Shown piece after piece: positions 17,039 to 25,021 of a DNA stretch of 56,215 nucleotides. The stretch is taken from contig NZ_JAQNCS010000018.1 in NCBI RefSeq assembly GCF_049472655.1, positions 1-56,215 on the forward strand. The letters are read 5' to 3'. The DNA is from Deferribacter abyssi. GTDB lineage: Bacteria; Chrysiogenota; Deferribacteres; Deferribacterales; Deferribacteraceae. Numbering within the stretch: position 1 is the stretch's first letter; each line of letters starts with the position of its first letter. The translations under genes were made by a program, and so were the position numbers. The notes below the pieces were generated by a model that worked only from the letters and a program-made list of their open reading frames with translations, was not told the DNA's origin and ran no database searches.

Positions 17039-17401
17039 TTACATCCTTATAAGCCCTTTTTTTTCTAACTCCGTTTTACATTCTGTGCAATACCTTGCAA
17101 ACGGTACATATTCTAATCTTTTCTCATCTATTTTTTCTTCACAACTTATACATATCCCATACGTACCCTTTTCAATTCTCTTTAAAGCATCTTCAACTAA
17201 TCTTAATTTCAATGCATCTGTTTCAACTTTACCGAGCATAAGATTTCTATTATAAATCTTATACGCTTGATCAGCCGAATCCTGTCCTTCCCCTTTGCCT
17301 AAATCGATAGCTTCTTGATATTTTTTTTGCAACCTATCTATTAGTTCACTTCTCAGTTTTAGCAATCTACTTTTATAATATTCCAATCTCTCTTTATTCA
17401 T
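17039..17401 (-). CDS. dksA: DksA/TraR-type zinc-finger regulator
   Basis: A 120-aa DksA-type protein that binds in the RNA polymerase secondary channel and works with ppGpp. A coiled coil spans residues 5-78 and its tip carries DSADQA (41-46), matching the DxxDxA motif of true DksA. The zinc finger is C84/C87 and C105/C108. Its place between rlmH and gpmI would couple it to glycolytic gene expression. TraR/YocK-like relatives often lack the acidic tip, so DksA is the better call. Confidence 0.87.
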   Translation of the reverse strand: MNKERLEYYKSRLLKLRSELIDRLQKKYQEAIDLGKGEGQDSADQAYKIYNRNLMLGKVETDALKLRLVEDALKRIEKGTYGICISCEEKIDEKRLEYVPFARYCTECKTELEKKGLIRM

Positions 17402-17411
17402 AAATTACCTC

Positions 17412-17843
17412 CTACTTATGATAGGGATGTCCCTTCATAATAGTATATGATCTATATATCTGCTCACTCAGCAAAAGTAATGCAAGTTCATGAGCAAAGG
17501 TTAATTTTGATAAAGAAAATAGCTCATTACATTTTTTCTTCAACACATCACTTAACCCTTCGGCTCCACCTATTAAAAAAGCAATATTTATATTTTGCTT
17601 TTCCTCAAACCATCGAGCGAAAGATTTTGAATCAAATTGCTTTCCTTCTATAGCTAAAGCCACTCTATAAAACCCCTCCGATAATCTCATAAACTTCTCA
17701 CAAATCTTCAATTTATTTCCCATAGGCTTAAAATCAATCATCTCAATTTCAACTACAGAACTTAAACGTTTAATATATTCATGCACCATAGCTTTTAAAC
17801 AGTTACTGTTAATTTTTGACCCCACAATTATTCTTATTTTCAT
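17412..17843 (-). CDS. rlmH: 23S rRNA pseudouridine-1915 N3-methyltransferase RlmH
   Basis: A 143-aa SPOUT methyltransferase that methylates pseudouridine 1915 of 23S rRNA on the 70S ribosome. The C-terminal knot shows FLIGGAEGLSD and the family ending with HPYHK. It is the first gene of the dksA-gpmI-comF-PAS-gap-pgk block. No Shine-Dalgarno sequence precedes the ATG, and a consensus promoter puts the transcript start only about five bases upstream, so the mRNA may be nearly leaderless. Confidence 0.94.
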   Translation of the reverse strand: MKIRIIVGSKINSNCLKAMVHEYIKRLSSVVEIEMIDFKPMGNKLKICEKFMRLSEGFYRVALAIEGKQFDSKSFARWFEEKQNINIAFLIGGAEGLSDVLKKKCNELFSLSKLTFAHELALLLLSEQIYRSYTIMKGHPYHK

Positions 17844-17854
17844 AAGCTGAAGTC

Positions 17855-17883
17855 TCTATAAACTAACGACCTCTTAATGTCAA
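17855..17883 (-). promoter_or_regulatory. Strong promoter of the rlmH-pgk operon
   Basis: On the minus strand -35 TTGACA (17878-17883), 17-bp spacer and -10 TATAGA (17855-17860). Predicted start near 17848, five bases before the rlmH ATG. The -35 lies in the inverted repeat TGTCAAT-N4-ATTGACA (17878-17895), and an ACTCCA box lies 13 bp further upstream (17897-17902). Confidence 0.75.
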
Positions 17884-17910
17884 TGATTATTGACAATGGA
17901 GTCGCTGTCA
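17878..17910. repeat. Inverted repeats over the rlmH -35 region
   Basis: TGTCAAT and ATTGACA (17878-17884 and 17889-17895) form a perfect 7-bp inverted repeat over the -35 box. A second, overlapping pair TGACA/TGTCA (17891-17895 and 17906-17910) flanks the ACTCCA box. The layout resembles an operator, but no regulator is known. The remaining gap to lolA (17911-18013) shows nothing clear. Confidence 0.5.
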
Positions 17911-18013
17911 TTAGTACTAGTCACGGCATTTATCAAGCAATTTATTATATCAAAACATTTATTAAGAGCATAATAGCTAATACTAAACCTATATACAGTC
18001 ATTGATATCAGTT

Positions 18014-18619
18014 TTAATAAGTGAAAACCTCCGTATCTAAAGGTACAATAGGTTTAAAAACTCTCTCTTCTATCAATTCATTTATTTTAATATCTGTAAA
18101 AATAATTTCTGTAACATTACCAGCATTATCCTCACTAACAATTTTTTTAACAAATTTATTTCCTAACTTGAGATCAATATATTTTAAATTTATATTAGAT
18201 TTTGGAATTAGCCTGACTCTTTTTTTATCCAAAGATATAATTTGAAAATTCTCACCTATTGTTGAAAAATCCATAATTATTTGTAAAACCACATTATCCT
18301 CTAAACTAATTTTCTGTCTTATTAGCTGCTTTACACTACTGTCGTAATATTCCATTTTATCTTTTTCAAAAAGATAATACTGTCTATATGGTTTTTTATA
18401 GTCCCACATTAGTTTCTCTCCTTTTTTCAAATAAACAGTACCTTCATAGTAATCTTCTCCAAACCCTTTAATTGTTGTTTTCTGAACAAATTTTGCTTCA
18501 AATGTCCTAATGTTTGAATAATTTTTCAATATCGATTCTACAGATTTATCTTTAGAAAATGCATTAAACACAATTACAAAACAAAAAACTAAGATTTTTA
18601 GAATTTTAATAATTTTCAT
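18014..18619 (-). CDS. lolA: LolA-type outer-membrane lipoprotein carrier
   Basis: A 201-aa periplasmic protein with an N-terminal signal peptide (about residues 1-22, ILKILVFCFVIVFNAFS). The mature part follows the LolA pattern: YSNIRTFEAKFVQKT, GTVYLKKGEKLMWDYKKPYRQ, and a hydrophobic-cavity beta sheet. LolA carries lipoproteins to the outer membrane, which supports a Gram-negative cell. GAGAGGTG precedes the start. It is monocistronic and divergent from a receiver-domain gene. Confidence 0.87.
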   Translation of the reverse strand: MKIIKILKILVFCFVIVFNAFSKDKSVESILKNYSNIRTFEAKFVQKTTIKGFGEDYYEGTVYLKKGEKLMWDYKKPYRQYYLFEKDKMEYYDSSVKQLIRQKISLEDNVVLQIIMDFSTIGENFQIISLDKKRVRLIPKSNINLKYIDLKLGNKFVKKIVSEDNAGNVTEIIFTDIKINELIEERVFKPIVPLDTEVFTY

Positions 18620-18688
18620 TTACATCACCTCTCTTTTTATGCTATTATAAATATAATACAAACATTAAACATTCAATAGGGTAATAAA

Positions 18689-19036
18689 ATGAATATATTA
18701 TTGATTGATGATGAAAAATCTTTTCATAATATTTTAAATATATTATCCAAACAATTCGGTTTCAATGCATTTTTATGCAGCGATCTAAATAATGTGAAAA
18801 ATATCATTGAGAAATATGTTATTGATATTGCATTAATCGATATAAATCTACCTACCTGCAGCGGTGATCAAATTATTACCTATATCAAAAATCATTCGCC
18901 AAAAACACTATGTTATTTATTCACAAGCGATTTCTCAAAAATACATCTATATAAAAAGCTAGTAGAAGGATATATTGAAAAAGATAAGCTGGTAGTTAAG
19001 TTACCAAAAATCCTAGAAAACAACGAAAAAAAATAG
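18689..19036 (+). CDS. Single-domain response regulator (receiver only)
   Basis: A 115-aa receiver domain with no output domain. The acidic pocket is D7 and D8, the phosphoacceptor is D51 in LIDINLP, and T79 is the switch residue. The usual conserved lysine near the last strand is not clearly in a KP motif (VEGYIEKDKLVVK), so the C-terminal face is degenerate. No histidine kinase is nearby. It stands alone, converging on def with a 5-nt gap, and could act as a CheY-like or phosphorelay protein. Confidence 0.82.
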   Translation: MNILLIDDEKSFHNILNILSKQFGFNAFLCSDLNNVKNIIEKYVIDIALIDINLPTCSGDQIITYIKNHSPKTLCYLFTSDFSKIHLYKKLVEGYIEKDKLVVKLPKILENNEKK

Positions 19037-19041
19037 TAACT

Positions 19042-19560
19042 TCAATCTATTATATAATCTCCTGCTGCAATTCTTTTTTTAATATGCTTATGAATTGTTT
19101 CTCTTTTTGTAGGAGAAAGTCTATCAAGAAACAAAACACCATTTAAATGATCAATTTCATGCTGAAAAACTCGTGCTAGCAGATCCTCAGCTTCAATTTC
19201 CAATTCGTTACCATTTTCATCCAATCCCCTTATTAAAACCTTTGCAGCTCTCCTTACATTGGCATATTCACCAGGAATACTAAGACAACCTTCCTCCTCT
19301 ATAACCTCACCTTCAGCATCAACAATTACAGGATTTATAATTTTAATTAGCTGATTCTTATCCTCACCTGCAGTGGGGTTTATTACCAGCAACCTCTCAT
19401 TAACCCCTACCTGCGGAGCTGCAAGTCCTACACCAGGTGCGGCATACATTGTTTCTGCCATATTATTTAAAAGTTCAACTATTCTGCTATCTATATTTTT
19501 TACTTCAACACTTTTCTTTCTCAAAATAGGATTTGGAAATTTTAAAATTTTTAAAACCAT
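19042..19560 (-). CDS. def: Peptide deformylase
   Basis: A 172-aa metalloenzyme that removes the N-formyl group from new proteins. The three motifs are GVGLAAPQVG, EEGCLSIPG (metal-binding cysteine) and QHEIDHLNG (metal-binding histidines and catalytic glutamate). The frame reaches four codons further, but GGAGGGG lies three bases before the ATG at 19560. It is downstream of dciA in the obgE operon. Confidence 0.96.
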   Translation of the reverse strand: MVLKILKFPNPILRKKSVEVKNIDSRIVELLNNMAETMYAAPGVGLAAPQVGVNERLLVINPTAGEDKNQLIKIINPVIVDAEGEVIEEEGCLSIPGEYANVRRAAKVLIRGLDENGNELEIEAEDLLARVFQHEIDHLNGVLFLDRLSPTKRETIHKHIKKRIAAGDYIID

Positions 19561-19604
19561 AAACCCCTCCATCTGCTTTGATATAATATCTACCTTATTT
19601 GGAA

Positions 19605-20057
19605 TTATTCAACATCTAATTTATTGTTTATAAAATCTGCAATAGAATATCTGCCAAAAAAACTCAACATAGCACTTCTAAATTTTTCTCTTAAACTCGC
19701 ATCTTTAATAACCTGAGAAAAACGGTCCACAATGTCAATCTCCTTTTTACTAATTTCACGTTTCACCTTTCTCATATTTTTAGCAGGTGTATTATAACTC
19801 AAAAAAAATTTTAAATCTTTAACATCAAAACCTTTCTTTTTTAACTTTTCTATTATCTCATCTTTCATAAAATGGAGTTCATTTTTTAAAATGTGATCTG
19901 AAACTCCTATATATAAAACCCTATTTTTTACTACCGTTGGAACGGTCGATGATGCTATAAAATCCCCAACAACATACTTCCAGTTCTTAGATATTGCTAA
20001 TGTCTTATACACAGATTCAGAAAAAGCATTTTCTAAAATATCACTAACCTTCTTCAT
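19605..20057 (-). CDS. dciA: DciA-like protein (DUF721)
   Basis: A 150-aa DUF721 protein. The N-terminal domain carries NWKYVVGDFIASSTVPTVVKNRVLYIGVSDHILKNEL, the core of DciA, the replicative helicase loader found in most bacteria that lack DnaC/DnaI. The C-terminal part is basic and likely disordered before a short helix. It overlaps obgE by 14 nt, so translation is probably coupled. The DciA role is inferred from the family. Confidence 0.8.
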   Translation of the reverse strand: MKKVSDILENAFSESVYKTLAISKNWKYVVGDFIASSTVPTVVKNRVLYIGVSDHILKNELHFMKDEIIEKLKKKGFDVKDLKFFLSYNTPAKNMRKVKREISKKEIDIVDRFSQVIKDASLREKFRSAMLSFFGRYSIADFINNKLDVE

Positions 20058-21057
20058 TTATTTTTTTCAATTCCTCTTCAATCCTTAACAACAATTGTTT
20101 TACACCATTTTTGGTAACAGAAGAAATTTCGAAATAATTTTTATCTATCCCAAGATTTTTTACATATTCTCTAAATTGAAAAAGGTCATTCTCATTTTTT
20201 GAATCAATCTTCGTAGCCACAACAATCTCTTTTTTATCTGTTAAATCTTTAGAATACTTTTCAAGTTCTTTTCTGATCTTCTTATATCTCGTAACCATAG
20301 ACTCTTCATTGTAAGATGAATCAACAAAGTGGAGCAACATCTTGGTTCTTTCAATATGCCTTAAAAACTGAGTTCCTAATCCAGCACCAGCATGTGCTCC
20401 TTCAATCAGACCAGGCATATCAGCAAGCACAAAACTCTCACCATAAGCCCCTTTTACTACACCCAAATTAGGACTCATAGTAGTAAAAGGATAATCAGCA
20501 ATCTTAGGTTTAGCTGCAGAAACAACTGAGATAAAAGTTGACTTGCCCGCATTAGGATAACCGATAATACCTACATCCGCAATTAATTTCAACTCAAGTA
20601 ACAAAATCTTTTCTTCCCCGGGTTTCCCTTCCTCTGCATACATTGGTGCCCTATGTGTAGGAGAAACAAACATCATGTTCCCTCTGCCGCCCTTCCCCCC
20701 TTTAGCCACAACTACTCTCTGTTTATGTTCTGTAATATCAGCTATAATTTCATCAGTTTCTAAATCTTTTATTATTGTACCCACAGGTACTTTAATTACT
20801 ATATCATCACCTTTTTTACCGTGCTGATCCTTACCCTTACCGTGTTCCCCTCTTTTTGCTTTATATATAGACTTAAAAGTAATATCTAAAAGTGTTGACT
20901 TCCCTTCATCCCCTTCAATTATCACATCACCACCATCCCCACCGTTACCGCCATTAGGACCACCTCTGGGAACATATTTTTCTCTACGAAAACTTACACA
21001 ACCGTTCCCACCATCACCTGCTTTAACATGTATTTTGACAATGTCGATAAATTTCAT
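20044..21057 (-). CDS. obgE: GTPase ObgE/CgtA
   Basis: A 337-aa Obg GTPase that acts in 50S ribosome assembly and stringent control. The glycine-rich Obg fold (residues 1-158, HVKAGDGGNGCVSFRREKYVPRGGP) is followed by the G domain with GYPNAGKST (P-loop), DMPGLIEGAHAG (G3) and TKID (G4). The C-terminal extra domain of some homologues is absent. It follows rplU-rpmA, the classic L21-L27-Obg order, but is separated from rpmA by a terminator. Confidence 0.96.
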   Translation of the reverse strand: MKFIDIVKIHVKAGDGGNGCVSFRREKYVPRGGPNGGNGGDGGDVIIEGDEGKSTLLDITFKSIYKAKRGEHGKGKDQHGKKGDDIVIKVPVGTIIKDLETDEIIADITEHKQRVVVAKGGKGGRGNMMFVSPTHRAPMYAEEGKPGEEKILLLELKLIADVGIIGYPNAGKSTFISVVSAAKPKIADYPFTTMSPNLGVVKGAYGESFVLADMPGLIEGAHAGAGLGTQFLRHIERTKMLLHFVDSSYNEESMVTRYKKIRKELEKYSKDLTDKKEIVVATKIDSKNENDLFQFREYVKNLGIDKNYFEISSVTKNGVKQLLLRIEEELKKINEEG

Positions 21058-21106
21058 ATGACTTTACCTAATATTTGCTCAAACCAATTTGATATTTCAG
21101 AGGATA

Positions 21107-21131
21107 TAAAAAAAGCCCCTTTTCAGGGGCT
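21107..21131 (-). terminator. Intrinsic terminator after rpmA
   Basis: On the minus strand AGCCCC (21126-21131) pairs with GGGGCT (21114-21119) around TGAAAA, followed by a run of T residues (21107-21113). It separates rplU-rpmA from obgE; partial read-through would lower obgE expression relative to the ribosomal proteins. Confidence 0.9.
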
Positions 21132-21137
21132 GTTAAT

Positions 21138-21398
21138 TCATACTCTTTCAGGATAAACTGATATAAACTTACCCATTCGACCTTTATCTTCAAATTTTAC
21201 ATAACCTTCTATCAAAGAAAAAATTGTATAATCTTTACCTAAACCAACATTCCTACCTGGTTTAAACTTAGTCCCTCTCTGCCTCACAATTATATTCCCA
21301 GCTTTAACATATTCACCACCAAACTTTTTAACACCTAACCTTTTACTATGGCTATCCCTACCATTCTTTGTACTACCACCAGCCTTCTTGTGAGCCAT
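21138..21398 (-). CDS. rpmA: 50S ribosomal protein L27
   Basis: An 86-aa ribosomal protein near the peptidyl transferase centre. The N-terminus MAHKKAGGSTKNGRDSHSKR is the mature form of most Gram-negative L27 proteins, with no cleavable N-terminal extension of the Firmicutes type. AGGAGG precedes the ATG. It follows rplU after 10 nt and ends just before the terminator. Confidence 0.98.
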   Translation of the reverse strand: MAHKKAGGSTKNGRDSHSKRLGVKKFGGEYVKAGNIIVRQRGTKFKPGRNVGLGKDYTIFSLIEGYVKFEDKGRMGKFISVYPERV

Positions 21399-21408
21399 TT
21401 ATATCCTC

Positions 21409-21723
21409 CTAACTAACTTTAATTTCTTTAACTCTTATCTTTGTATAATGTTGCCTATGACCATATCTTTTTTTATAATCTTTTCTTCTTTTTTTCTTAA
21501 AAACTAAGATCTTTTTATCTTTAACATGTTCAAGTATCTCAACTTCAACTTTCGCATTATCTACTTTTGGTGCGCCTAAAATTAGATCTCCGTCTTTTGC
21601 AACAGCAAGCACCTCATCAAGCTCAAGAATTGAACCTTTATCAGCATTAAGTTTCTCAACTTTCAACACATCACCAACCTTTACTGTATATTGTTTACCG
21701 CCTGTTTTTAATATAGCAAACAT
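21409..21723 (-). CDS. rplU: 50S ribosomal protein L21
   Basis: A 104-aa L21 with MFAILKTGGKQYTVKVGDVLKVEKL at the start and the 23S rRNA-binding KKRRKDYKKRYGHRQHYTKIRV near the end. Length is standard (about 103 aa). A promoter lies at 21760-21789, and GGAGGTGAT precedes the ATG. Confidence 0.98.
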   Translation of the reverse strand: MFAILKTGGKQYTVKVGDVLKVEKLNADKGSILELDEVLAVAKDGDLILGAPKVDNAKVEVEILEHVKDKKILVFKKKRRKDYKKRYGHRQHYTKIRVKEIKVS

Positions 21724-21759
21724 CTATTATCACCTCCATATTAGCACATTGGGAAGAGG

Positions 21760-21789
21760 TTTATATAACATTTTAACACATTAAGTCAA
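21760..21789 (-). promoter_or_regulatory. Promoter of rplU-rpmA
   Basis: On the minus strand -35 TTGACT (21784-21789), 18-bp spacer and -10 TATAAA (21760-21765). The transcript would start about 30 nt before rplU. A second TTGACT further upstream at about 21831-21836 has no good -10. Confidence 0.6.
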
Positions 21790-21855
21790 CAAAAATTTTA
21801 TTTCTTAGGTAAAAAACAATTTCAAAATATAGTCAACAATAAAATTTTAAAAGAA

Positions 21856-22917
21856 TCACTTTATTTCCTTCATTTCGTAATCCAAATTTCCTAACCCAAT
21901 TTTTTCAGCGTGTTTAAGCTGAACAATGGGATCAATATAATCATATATCTTTTTAAAAGGATCCTCTCCTACCCTTTTTAAAACCATATCATAGCATGCC
22001 TTATCCAAAGCTACTGGATCTGTTGATGCAAAAAATCCTATATCCTCACATACCGCCTTATCATTTCCTGGATAACAGTCACAAGCAGGAGAAATATTTG
22101 TAGCAATTGTAACATAAAGGATTTTACCTCTTAAAGCCTTGTGTACACCATAGGCATATTCAGCCATTTTTAACGATGTATTTTCAGCTGTTTCATCCCA
22201 ATTTATCCCAATCGCACCCTCAGGACATACAGCTATGCATCGTGCACAACCAGTACACTTGTCCGTAATTACAGCAAAACCTTCTATTTTAATGGCTTCT
22301 GCAGCACATGAAACCTTACAATAACCACAAGCAGTACATTTATCTTTATGTACTTTTGGACGAGTAACTGAGTGCATCTCTAGTTTACCTTCCCTTGAAG
22401 CACAACCCATAGAAAGATTTTTTATAGCTCCACCAAACCCCGATACTTCATGCCCTTTAAAATGATTCACACAAACCATTCCATCTGCATGTACAATATC
22501 TGCAGCAAGTTTTACTTTATCCAAATATTCACCATCAATAGATATTTTTACACTGTTTTCTCCTCTAAGGCCATCAGCAATAATTACAGGAACCTGCAAA
22601 GTAGAATAATTAAAACCATTTAAAAAAGCATTATGTAAGTGATCCACACTATTTGTTCTCATACCAACATAAAGTGTATTTGTATCTGTTAGAAAAGGTT
22701 TTGTTTTCAAATCCTTTAGTATTTCAATAATAGGTCTCAAATAAATAGGCCTAATAAAGGCAGTATTGCCAAATTCTCCAAAATGAGTTTTTATTGCTAT
22801 GAGCTTATTTTTACCAAAATATTTTTCAGGTGATAATTTTCTAAAAAGTTTTTTAACTTTATTCAAAGGTGAGTTCAATTTTTTATTACTCACACTTGAA
22901 AAATAAACAACTGACAT
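21856..22917 (-). CDS. DUF362 protein with two [4Fe-4S] ferredoxin motifs
   Basis: A 353-aa protein of the DUF362 family. The N-terminal and central DUF362 part includes KTHFGEFGNTAFIRP and MVCVNHFKGHEVSGFGGAIKNLSMGCASREGK. Two ferredoxin motifs, CTACGYCKVSC and CTGCARCIAVCP, lie around residues 195-235. It probably binds two [4Fe-4S] clusters and transfers electrons, but the partner is unknown. A GTG two codons upstream is in frame; the GGGGGTG site favours the ATG at 22917. It appears monocistronic. Confidence 0.82.
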   Translation of the reverse strand: MSVVYFSSVSNKKLNSPLNKVKKLFRKLSPEKYFGKNKLIAIKTHFGEFGNTAFIRPIYLRPIIEILKDLKTKPFLTDTNTLYVGMRTNSVDHLHNAFLNGFNYSTLQVPVIIADGLRGENSVKISIDGEYLDKVKLAADIVHADGMVCVNHFKGHEVSGFGGAIKNLSMGCASREGKLEMHSVTRPKVHKDKCTACGYCKVSCAAEAIKIEGFAVITDKCTGCARCIAVCPEGAIGINWDETAENTSLKMAEYAYGVHKALRGKILYVTIATNISPACDCYPGNDKAVCEDIGFFASTDPVALDKACYDMVLKRVGEDPFKKIYDYIDPIVQLKHAEKIGLGNLDYEMKEIK

Positions 22918-23007
22918 TAACACCCCCTAATACTTTACATTGTTTTAATTAATATATATAATTATAATTGTAGTTTTTTTAATTATCAACTTTTGTTGGA
23001 GGATACA

Positions 23008-23517
23008 ATGAAGAATTTTTTAGATTTAGTAAATAAAAGATACAGCTACAGAGGATATCTTAATAAAGATGTCGAACAAGAAAAAATTGATTATATCTTA
23101 AAGTGTGCAAATCTTGCCCCAAGTGCTGCAAATAGACAACCATGGAAAATCTATTTAGTTAAAAATTATGAAACAAGAAAAAAACTTGCAGAGGCATACC
23201 CCAAAGAATGGTTAATTGAAGCTCCGATTATTGTTGTTTTCACTGGAATCAAGGATAATAACTGGATTAGAAATGACGGGAAGAATTATTTAATGTGTGA
23301 TGTTACAATAATCGCTGACTATTTTATTCTTGCTGCAGCAGAAGTAGGACTTGGCACATGTTACATTGCAGCATTTGATGAAAAAAAAGTTATCTCTACA
23401 CTGAAATTACCTGAAAATGAGATCCCTTTTTTAATAACACCTCTTGGATATCCAAAAGAAAATGTCATTAGACCACGCAAAAGAAAAGACCTGGAAGAAA
23501 TAATAGTTAATGTTTGA
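23008..23517 (+). CDS. Nitroreductase family flavoprotein
   Basis: A 169-aa FMN-dependent nitroreductase-fold protein. The N-terminal RYSYRGY gives the R-x-S-x-R FMN phosphate motif, followed by LAPSAANRQPWKIY, and the C-terminal PLGYPKEN is typical. The substrate is not predictable. The frame extends five codons upstream from a TTG, but GGAGG lies ahead of the ATG at 23008. The 3' end overlaps the mechanosensitive channel gene by 8 nt. Confidence 0.85.
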   Translation: MKNFLDLVNKRYSYRGYLNKDVEQEKIDYILKCANLAPSAANRQPWKIYLVKNYETRKKLAEAYPKEWLIEAPIIVVFTGIKDNNWIRNDGKNYLMCDVTIIADYFILAAAEVGLGTCYIAAFDEKKVISTLKLPENEIPFLITPLGYPKENVIRPRKRKDLEEIIVNV

Positions 23518-24988
23518 TATTAATTGGTTCAAATCACACTATAGTGATATTTTAATAATAGCACTCATTATAATCATTTTTTTTATTTTTAAACTAATAA
23601 TCTCAAAATTCACAAAACGCTTTAATTTAAATAAATCTATCGGACGAGTTTTAAATTATACTTTTATAATAATTATTATTGAGTTTGCAAAACCAAAAAT
23701 AGTATTATCATCTCTTCTTGATACTGTAAGTATTTTTATTGAAGTTTCTTTAATAATATTTATTTTTTACAACTTAATAATAAATGTCTATATCAAAGAT
23801 TATCTCATAGCATACAAAGGTAAACAGATAAAACATATCCTTATTGATATCATTAAACTCATATTTCTTACTTTTTTTATCCTCATAATTTTAAGAACTG
23901 TTTTTAAAGTAGATCTAATTACTATTCTTACTCCTTCAGCAATTCTTACTGCAATAATTGGTCTTTCAATGAAAGACACTATAGGGAACCTTATCTCCGG
24001 GCTTATTATTCAAATTGAAAAACCATTTGATGTAGGAGATTGGATCAAAATAGACGATTATGTTGGTCAAATTGCTGAAATTAACTGGAGATATACCAAA
24101 CTAAAAACCCTAGATAACACTTTCTTAATTATACCAAATAACAATATTTCTTCAGGAAATCTTTTAAATTATAACAGACCTGAGAAAGAAATGAGAATCT
24201 TACTAGAAATAGGGGTTAGTTATGATACCCCCCCAGATAAATTAAAAAGCATTATTAAAAAGGTGTTATCTTCATCTGTTCATGTGGCTAAATCAAAAGA
24301 TGTACACGTTTATTTAAAAAAATACAATGATTTCACAATAGATTACGATATAGCGTTTTGGATAAAAGAATACAAATTTACACGGGAAGCAAGAGATGAA
24401 GTTTATTCAGCTCTATGGTATGAGTTTAAACTGGCTGGTATCGAAATACCTTATCCTATAAGAACAATTATAAATAAAGAGTCAAAGCAAAATGAAACTG
24501 AAATGGACAAGATATTAGTATCTGATTTCAAAAAATTAGAAATCTTTAATACCTTATCTGAAACAACCATTGAAAATATTATACGATTTTCAGCTATTCA
24601 CAGTTATCCTAGAAATTTTATTATAATAGAAGAAAATGAACACGGTGAAAGTATGTTTATTATTTTAGAAGGAATTGCTGAGGTATTCAAAAATAACAAA
24701 AAAATTTCTGAACTTAAAAGTGGTGATTTTTTTGGTGAAATGAGTCTCCTAACAGGTGAAAGACGCTCTGCAACAGTCATAACAAAAACTGAATGCAAAG
24801 TTGTCGAAATCTCAAGACCTGTTTTTAAGGTCTTCTTAGAAAGAGACAAAAAATTAATCGATGCTGTAAACAAAATTTTTAAACAACGTATCGATAAATT
24901 GAAAAAAAACCGAATAGAATCTAACGACATCAAAGAAATAGAAAAAAATTTGTTTGCAAAATTTAAAAAATTATTCAATTTTTCTTAG
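23510..24988 (+). CDS. MscS-family channel with C-terminal cyclic-nucleotide-binding domain
   Basis: A 492-aa inner-membrane protein. Hydrophobic segments lie at about 13-33, 48-62, 78-100, 115-133 and 135-160, the last leading into the MscS pore and GLSMKDTIGNLISGLIIQIEKPFDVGDWI. The soluble MscS beta and alpha/beta domains reach residue 320. A cNMP-binding domain follows (about 345-460), with the phosphate-binding cassette GDFFGEMSLLTGERRSATV at 405-423 including E410 and R419. Such fusions are called bacterial cyclic-nucleotide-gated channels. It overlaps the nitroreductase gene and precedes argB by 33 nt. Confidence 0.88.
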   Translation: MFDINWFKSHYSDILIIALIIIIFFIFKLIISKFTKRFNLNKSIGRVLNYTFIIIIIEFAKPKIVLSSLLDTVSIFIEVSLIIFIFYNLIINVYIKDYLIAYKGKQIKHILIDIIKLIFLTFFILIILRTVFKVDLITILTPSAILTAIIGLSMKDTIGNLISGLIIQIEKPFDVGDWIKIDDYVGQIAEINWRYTKLKTLDNTFLIIPNNNISSGNLLNYNRPEKEMRILLEIGVSYDTPPDKLKSIIKKVLSSSVHVAKSKDVHVYLKKYNDFTIDYDIAFWIKEYKFTREARDEVYSALWYEFKLAGIEIPYPIRTIINKESKQNETEMDKILVSDFKKLEIFNTLSETTIENIIRFSAIHSYPRNFIIIEENEHGESMFIILEGIAEVFKNNKKISELKSGDFFGEMSLLTGERRSATVITKTECKVVEISRPVFKVFLERDKKLIDAVNKIFKQRIDKLKKNRIESNDIKEIEKNLFAKFKKLFNFS

Positions 24989-25021
24989 TTGTAAAATATA
25001 AAATTGTATGGAGAACAAAAA

